DNA from: Cocos nucifera
Lineage: Eukaryota; Streptophyta; Magnoliopsida; Arecales; Arecaceae
NCBI GenBank assembly: GCA_006176705.1
Contig: QRFJ01000765.1
Coordinates: 682,001-746,000, forward strand
DNA length: 64,000 bases
Direction of reading: 5' to 3'
Shown here: positions 57,054 through 64,000 of the stretch, piece after piece
How the letters are laid out: each line of letters starts with the position of its first letter
How positions within the stretch are numbered: position 1 is the first letter of the stretch
Notes under the pieces: model-generated
What the model was told of the DNA's origin: nothing
Databases searched by the model: none
Seen by the model: only the letters and a program-made list of their open reading frames with translations
Made by a program: the position numbers and the translations under genes

Positions 57054-58717
57054 TTATCCTAAAGACTTGGACTTTAGTTTAAAGGTTCTCTCACTATTTT
57101 ATATGAATTGATAGCCTCTACCTCCAATTCGATGAATTATTTTAATTCCTTAGTGGGTACTAGAATCTACATAGACTACACACGAGTCTAACTTTGGTTG
57201 GTCAATCCATGTGCACCTATGGATAGATTCAAAATCAATTATTTCTCTAAACAATATCTAGTAATATCAATTTTGCCCCAGAGACCTAATCGTAGTCTTT
57301 GGCCTCCATTAAAAAAGTCTGGTTAGGTCCAACCATTAATATGACTACATTTAGTCTTATCTAATCAATAAATAATCAGGCCCGACTATGGTCGGCCAAC
57401 TCAAATACTATCAAAAAGACTTAACCAAATCATTATTCTATGAATGATAATTTAATTAGTCAATAAGCACCAGGCCTTTGGGCCTCCAGTGATTATCAAA
57501 TTAATGAACCCATTATCACTCAACTTAATGGAAGGCTATGATTTAGTTATCTATATAATTATTTTATTTTTAAGAATCTAATAATTTTAGAGGATTTGAT
57601 TAACATATTTAAGAAAAGCGAGCCAATTTCGATCCTCCTACTGACTTCACCAAGTCAGATCAAAAAAAAAAAGAGAATCTAATCTAAGCTGGCATTAGGA
57701 GCATCTAAATTAGTTAGACTGATTTACCTAATTGATATGAGTGAGCCCGAATCACCAAGTAATCTAATCAAAACCTAACTCACTAGGATGACCACGTAAG
57801 TGAGATCAATGAAAGGGATATGCCATTAACTCATCAAAGATCGAATCAGTACGAGTAGCTCCCAATTAAAAATCATTGGTCAAAACTGCCAAACTTACCT
57901 TAGACATCATCCAATTTATTAGTTTTAATTTAACCAACCTAGTAATTTTGGATTCGACCGCGTAGCCATGAATGAAGTCCATTTAGTCCTCGTTAAAGAC
58001 ATGGACTTGACCAACTACAACTATTGTAATTGAGTCTATAGAGTCCTTGATCTAATCTAAATTAATATTTAATTAAATTTCACCAATTACTCTAATTTAG
58101 TCTACTCTTTAACCAACCTTAGGTCTAATCCAATTTATGGACCTAATTCAACTAATCCAATAACTCATGTTTTATGATTAATGACTTAGAGTCTTAATTC
58201 ATAATTCTAGATACTAAATTATTATACTTAATATTTAATTAAGTTTATGGGCTGCGAGTTAGGGTTCGGTATTTTAAAATATATTTTTTAAATTTTTGAA
58301 AGATTCTTTACAACTTAGTATTATTCACTAATTAAGTCGACTTACTTTAAAATTGAATTGGCTCAATTCATGAATAATACTAGTTGTAGGATTTAATCTG
58401 AAACTACGTACACTATATAATACTAAATCATGAATCAAACTTTATTTAATTATGCATTAATGATCATATTAAAGCCTAATATAATTAGATCATAAAAATA
58501 TTAGATCAAATCTAAGATTTTATGATTAACGATATAGATCAGCAACATATCCGAATAATCTTTTTACTGTAGGAGGTAAACCCTACAGCAGGACAACCTG
58601 TAGTCCATGTGATCTTGATTTTAATTTTTAGATCTAATTAATTAAATTATTAGATTAATATTTAGATCAAATCTAAATTATCAATCTAAAATATGCAAAC
58701 ATATCATATTTAGTGAA
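57054..58717 (-). other. 5' leader of D
   Basis: 1.66 kb without a gene. It aligns in inverse orientation with the leader of E (62519-64000), for example around GTTGATCAAGTCCATG. A decayed form of the leader module is around 57780-57905. Confidence 0.65.
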
Positions 58718-58728
58718 CCTTGATACCA
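58718..58728 (-). other. Primer-binding site of D
   Basis: Minus-strand TGGTATCAAGG, two bases inside the LTR end; a partial match to the tRNA-Met-type site TGGTATCAGAGC. Confidence 0.75.
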
Positions 58729-58730
58729 TT

Positions 58731-61492
58731 TGAAGGAAGTAGTGCAGGATTTGCAGTGCTACTTTCAAAAATCTTTTTAAAATTAGCTAAAATATAGTAA
58801 AAAATTAATTAATTTTTTATCATATCAAAATATTAAGCCTTATACTAAAAATCTAAATACAATATGCATGTATTCACATAGATCTGAAAATAAAACTATG
58901 CAGCAAACTCTTTACGACATCTATTTGTTTAAAATATAATACCTTTTCGTGGATAGCTGATCACCATAATCTGAATCCATCGGATAATGCTCTGATATTG
59001 CACCATAGTCGCACATATGTTCGGTCTCTATGGTTGATCCACACGGAGCTCCTGATCTCGATCAACCCCACTAGAGTGCTAGCTCCTCGTCGAGATCTTC
59101 AATGATTGATCATGATCGATCTAATCGATCATATACTTTCTAATTTTTTAAATACTCTAAAAAATCAGAACATAAATACTGGAGGATGATGAAGAGGTGT
59201 TTCAAATTTGGTGGTGATCCGATGCTCACAATACTCGATCTCTCCACTCGAACCTAAATTCTTAAATCTAGGGTTTCACTCTACCCAAAAAACCTGACAC
59301 ATTAAAAATTCTATCACGCCCTCTCTGTATGGAGTTTTTCTATGAAATAAATTTTTATAGAAAGATGACTTTTAGATCTACAAACTCTATTTAGATTACA
59401 TCTAAAAATTGAGTATCCTTAGAGGTGAAAATCAGATGAGAAGAAAGGCATGAGGGAAAAATAAGGTGTTGCAGGACCCTGCTCACCTTCACTCCAAGAT
59501 TTTTCTCGCCTGAAACTAATGCCCAATCATATTAAAATTTTTACCACAAAATGCTAATCCCCTCTATAGCACACACAAAAATTCTCATAATTTATTGATT
59601 TAAATACCAAGGAAAAGATGCCTGGAAAGCGATAATGGTCGGAGGTTGAACTTGTTTCAATCTCCCAACCAACATCAAATTCAAAAACATTCTTATCCCT
59701 ATCCAATGCCCATACCAAAGTATTTGATGTGTAGAAGGACTCTCCTTCTATGTGTCCACTTTGAGAATTCACAAAAAATTGCATGAAGTAAAATCAAAGT
59801 GGGCGTGGGAAAAGGATAAGAACGAGAGAGAGATGAGAAGTTTCAACTTCTACATTGAATTCAAAATTCAAATTATTTTGACCAGTCCAACTATTGGACC
59901 AAGTCAAAGGCAAAAGAGATAAAGGGCACAGAAGGTATCTGGGTGTGAGGAATAATTCATGTAAAATAATGAGGGGCGTGGGTCAAAGATTGGTCAAATA
60001 TTGTAGGCGCAGGGAGTTGAAAGTTCAAACCTCCTTTGACTTTTCAAAATTGGTTTCAACTAAACCAATTATTCCAAACCCAATAAGACCAGGTTAAATC
60101 TAACTTAAATTAAGCTTAACCTAACTTATTAAATTTTTAATCAAATTAAAAATTAATTTGGTCCAACCCCTAATTAAATCAGGATCAAATCTTCCACAGC
60201 GATTAGGTCAACTCACGACCTGATCGGGTCAAACCCAATTGAATCCAATTTGATTAAACTTGATCAAATCTCCATCGCTCAATCAAACTAAGTTAATCAA
60301 TAATCAAATTACTAATTAATCCTTCAATAAACACAGTCCCAATTGGGTGGATGTCTGGGCAACAGAGTCCATCAACATGAAACTCCTAAAGAGTCCCAAA
60401 CCAGTGGGACTCTTAAACCCAGTATCCCGAACGAATCAAACTCACGATCATAGAGTCCTAGATGACTAAGACTCAGAGTCTCAGTCAAGTGAGACTCTTG
60501 GTCACAGAGTCTCAGTCCAGTGGGACTCTTGACTATAGTGTCCTAGGTCATCAGGACTCATGATCAGCCATCAGATCAGGTAGGAACTTCTTATGTGTGT
60601 GATCCCATAGGTTTAAATCTTAAGTTGGTAGCACAGAAACTAATTTTCTATATCAATCGATATGACCATCTAGCAATAGTACCCGACATTCGGATAGATC
60701 AAAAAGTCGCAACACAATAATGATGAATCTGTGGAATATGGTTATCATATGATTTATTCTCTTGATCTCAATGCTTAAAGGATGATTTAGGATTTACTGT
60801 CAATCCTAAAATTTATCCACAGTGTATTTCAAAATTTAGCATCTATCATATGGACTATCCTGATCGAGGATTTACTAAATTAAAATACAATGATGCACTT
60901 GCTCCAACATTTGGAGGAGTCGATCCCATCTTGACTCACACACCGATAAGTCAAGTACTTGACTGTACCCAATAGCCTTCCATCACTGAATTAAAAATTC
61001 AGATAGTCCGATACCTAAGTACAGTGAGTTGCTTGCAAGTCACCGTAGTGGTCTCAAGTTTAAGAGACACTTATACCCATATCCTTCGGGGCTAATCATG
61101 ATAGAAGAAAAGCTCCAAAGTTGGTCACGTTCAGTGCAGGTGTATCCATAAGACTAACTTGCATGTCATACCAATGTCTCAACATTCCTTGGTTACGAGA
61201 GCAACTAACCTATATGGCACACAATGACCTATACTCGATAAACATTATCGTCCTAAGTAACAATGTATCTTTTGATCGTGAATAATTTAAGGACTAAATG
61301 TCAAATTCTTTTTTGTCGAATTTAGTTAGTCCTAAGGATTTCATCACAACACAAGAGTTCATTAGAAGACAACAAATTTTATGATGAAAAATATCAACAT
61401 AATTTTTATTAATTTATGATTTATATATAATTACAAATGTATAGCCCAACCATCAATAGGCTGATGATTGACTTTGAGATATATTCCCAACA
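58731..61492 (-). repeat. 5' LTR of D
   Basis: Plus-strand start TGAAGGAAGTAG, end TTCCCAACA, so on its own strand TGTTGGGAATATA. Carries the same GACTCTTG word array (60365-60555) as the 3' LTR. Confidence 0.9.
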
Positions 61493-61497
61493 AATTA

Positions 61498-62503
61498 GGT
61501 AGTGGACCAAGTCAAAGATGAAAATTTGTTTTGATTTCAAATCCTATGAGATAGTGTTTTGAAAGACCAAAACTCTTCCTCCCAAGTATGTCGCCCACTT
61601 TTCTAATTTCTCTCAGATTCTCATGATAAAAATGAGAAGGTTTGGTGCACCTTTCTCTGATTGTTCATGCCAAAAAATTCTAGAGAGGGCGCCCAAGAGT
61701 TGGGCACCCCTTGTCTTGCCTTTTGTGGTCTTTTCTTATCTAGTTTTTTACCTAGACAAGGACTGCTATTCTCCTATATATTTTGGATAAATTTTGGCCT
61801 AAACTATTTATGAAAAATACATCATTAAGAGTGCTTTAGGCTATGTGAAAATCAGAGAGAGAAAGTTCTCGGGCGTTGGGGATTCATCAACACCAAACTA
61901 GGTGTCCAGTTGAGAGCAAAGTAAAGAAGAAGAGGGACTTCATCTAGGATTGCAGTGTTCACCTCTTCCCTTCTTCTTTCTTTGGATTTTTTGAGAGTGT
62001 CTCACATCTGACACCTCCTCTTCTCCTTCTTCTCTTTGGAAAAGTCTAAATCCTGAAGAAGAAGGCATCTGATCGACCATCAAAGAAGGATTAGTACAGT
62101 ACTAGCATACTGTGCTGATTTTCAGCATCTAAACTTCTGATCGTGATCGTAGGCTCATGTAGATAATTTTTAAAGGTCGAAAGCATGTGCAGCTCACAAC
62201 TTCATCCTCAAGCTTGGATCAATAAGTTAGAATGTCTAACTTGCATAGGTAATAAATCTGATCTATTATTTTCATACCTACATTAGATATAGTATATATA
62301 CATGTTGATGTGATCAACATATTTTAGTTTCTTCTTTAGATTTTAATTTTTTATTTAATAACATGCCATGATCATATAATAGATCTTAGATCTAGAATAT
62401 TTTTAGATATTTAAAATTAATTTTGGTTAATTTTAGTCTTTTACTAACTGATTTTGAAAAAATTTTAAAATCTAGCTCTGAAACCCTTGATCTGGTTCCT
62501 TCA
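61498..62503 (+). repeat. 5' LTR of E, right piece
   Basis: Resumes after the target duplication of D. It contains CTATATATTTT (61774-61784), a possible TATA box, and ends GGTTCCTTCA. Confidence 0.8.
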
Positions 62504-62505
62504 AT

Positions 62506-62518
62506 TGGTATCCGAGCC
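62506..62518 (+). other. Primer-binding site of E
   Basis: TGGTATCCGAGCC two bases after the LTR end: the tRNA-Met-type copia site with one mismatch. Confidence 0.87.
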
Positions 62519-64000
62519 TAGATTTTTATTACATGATTATTTAAGCATGTTTAAATTATTTATTAAATTATATCTAATTTATAATCTAATTATTAAATCT
62601 AAAATTAAAATTTTTGATTACACGAACTGCTATAAGATTATCCTGCTATAAGATTTACCCCATACAGTAGAAAGATTGTTCTAGTTTATGATGATCTATT
62701 TTTAATCATAAATTTATTAGATTTAATCTAATTTTATTTATAATTTAATAAATTTAAAATAGTTTTAGATTTAAAAATAAAATTTTTAGATTGCACGGAC
62801 TACTATAAGATTATCTTGCTGTAAGATTTATCCCTTACAATGGAAAGATTGTCCTAGTACGTGCTGATCTAAAATATTAATCATAAAATTTTAGATTAGA
62901 TCTAAAAAATTTTATGATTTAATTAAAAATATTTTAATTTAATTTTAATCATCATATTAGATTTGATCTAAGATAATTTATGATTGATTATAGTTGAAAT
63001 TGTTTCAATTACATGAATCTATTTAGATTAGATCTAAAGTAGTTTCATGCTTATTTTACTTGTATATTGATTATGAATCAAACATGCAACTTGATTGATA
63101 GAACCATATTATAAAAATATTTTATAAATATAAAAATTATTTTTAAAAAGTTGAATCCCAATCCTCAGCCCAAAATTTAATTAAGAATTAAGAAGTTGTT
63201 TGATTAGGATCTAGGATTGTGAATTAAAGATCCTAAGATACAAATCATAACATATTGGGTTAAATGGGTTAGTAGGGATTAGGTCCATTAATTGGATTAG
63301 ACCTAGGGTTAGATTAAAGAATAAATTTAATTAGAGAATTGACTAAATCTAATCAATTATTGTCTTAGATTAGGTTAAGGATTCTCTAGATCAATTATAA
63401 TAGTTATAGTTGATCAAGTCCATGTCTTTAACGAGATCTAAGATAGACTTGATTTTTGGCTATGCGGTCTAGCATAAACTATTAGGTTGATCTAATTAAA
63501 AGTAATTAAATCAGTTGGTATCTAAGATAAACCAGACCGATAGTCTTTAATTGGCAGTCCGCTTATCTAGCCATTTCTGATGGTGTTTAAGGCAAGCTTT
63601 TGGAGACCCTCCTATTGATCGAACTTACCTGACCTCTTGATGAAATTATGTTTTGATCGGATTACTTGACTATTCGAGCTGACCCATGTCAGCTAGGTAA
63701 ATCAGTATGATTGATTCAAGTGCTCCTAGACAAGCCTATTAATGGTCTCTCTTAAGCTGACTTGGTAAAGTCAGTGAAAGGATCATGACAAGCTGGTTCA
63801 TCTGACCTTTCCTCATCTTCAAATTAAATCCTCTAAAATTATTAGATCCCTAAAATGAGATAGTTATTATGATAACTAGATCATAGCTTTCCATTAAGTG
63901 GATGATAATGGGTCCATTAGTTGGATAATCATTGGAGGCCCAAAGGTCTAATATTTATCGGCTAATAGAATTATCATTCATTATGTGATTTCTTGGCTAC
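62519..64000 (+). other. 5' leader of E
   Basis: No gene. It contains two copies of a block of about 30 bases with CTGCTATAAGATTA-type words (62627 and 62802). It also contains the conserved leader module (63561-63641). gag would start just beyond the window, by comparison with D. Confidence 0.65.
63561..63641 (+). other. Conserved leader module (E copy, copia)
   Basis: GCTTATCTAGCCA, TGGTGTTTAAGGCAAGC, GGAGACCCTCC, ACTTACCTGACC, TTGAT: the same blocks in the same order and nearly the same spacing as in the gypsy-type elements A and B. A weaker TGGTATCTAAG lies 65 bases upstream, as in B where it is 90. Confidence 0.5.

Larger units (their letters stand above)
50228..61492 (-). mobile_element. 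Element D: long-LTR Ty1/copia, full length
   Basis: LTRs of 2.8 kb (50228-53033 and 58731-61492), perfect 5-bp target duplications AATTA (50223-50227 and 61493-61497), a primer site, gag, integrase, RT and RNase H on the minus strand. The LTRs differ at about 10 percent in a 60-base sample, so it is an old insertion. All coding regions are broken. It lies in the 5' LTR of its relative E, in the opposite orientation. Confidence 0.93.
47501..64000 (+). mobile_element. Element E: long-LTR copia, split by D and open at the right
   Basis: Starts TGTTGGAAAATGTG at 47501 inside the TNP2-like gene (flank AAAAT at 47496-47500). Its 5' LTR is about 2.5 kb once D and the tandem duplication are removed, ends CCTTCA at 62503, and is followed by a tRNA-Met primer site. 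The leader runs to the window end; gag and pol must lie beyond. Confidence 0.85.

Overview
The window looks like a piece of plant nuclear heterochromatin, strongly AT-rich and made almost entirely of transposable elements. I found no host protein gene, tRNA or rRNA gene that I can support. Long-LTR Ty1/copia elements, Athila/Tat-like Ty3/gypsy elements with a tRNA-Asp-type primer site, and CACTA (En/Spm) transposons together point to a large-genome flowering plant. A monocot such as a palm is my guess and cannot be proved from the sequence.

Left half, from outside in. A decayed copia (K, about 29845-31800) was hit by a long-LTR copia (J, 22952-29844; its 5' LTR is off-window). J was hit by a Tat-like gypsy element (C, minus strand, 9327-22951; its far end is off-window). 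C was then hit twice. Element B (12994-21774, plus) lies in C's 5' LTR. A CACTA transposon (I, ending at 9326) lies in C's RNase H region. CACTA I was in turn hit by element A (513-7708, minus), which has a perfect 5-bp target duplication. A and B belong to one LTR family that has no reverse transcriptase or integrase. B keeps a broken gag plus protease. A keeps a clean open frame that appears to have lost both the capsid and protease domains by in-frame deletions.

Right half. A copia (G, minus) has its 3' LTR (about 32454-39800) split by copia H (32919-37859, plus) and by a solo LTR of the C type (38060-39593). G's reverse transcriptase is cut at 41650 by a CACTA transposon (F, minus, 41650-47500 and off-window), which carries TNP2/DUF4218/DUF4216 and TNP1-like remains. 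F is interrupted at 47501 by a long-LTR copia (E, plus, continuing past 64000). E's 5' LTR is interrupted by a related copia in the opposite direction (D, 50228-61492), with a perfect AATTA target duplication. A 1237-bp head-to-tail duplication with no difference seen crosses the E/D boundary.

Between the halves (31149-32453) are a hAT-like non-autonomous element, sitting in the LTR of K, and unassigned AT-rich sequence. Nearly all coding regions carry stops and frameshifts and are annotated as pseudogenes. The exceptions are the gag-like frame of A and a 70-codon terminal exon in CACTA I. The most unusual signals are the domain-stripped but open gag of A, a roughly 85-base leader module that appears in both the gypsy-type A/B and the copia-type E elements, a repeated promoter-proximal motif in the A/B LTRs, and the recent tandem duplication.
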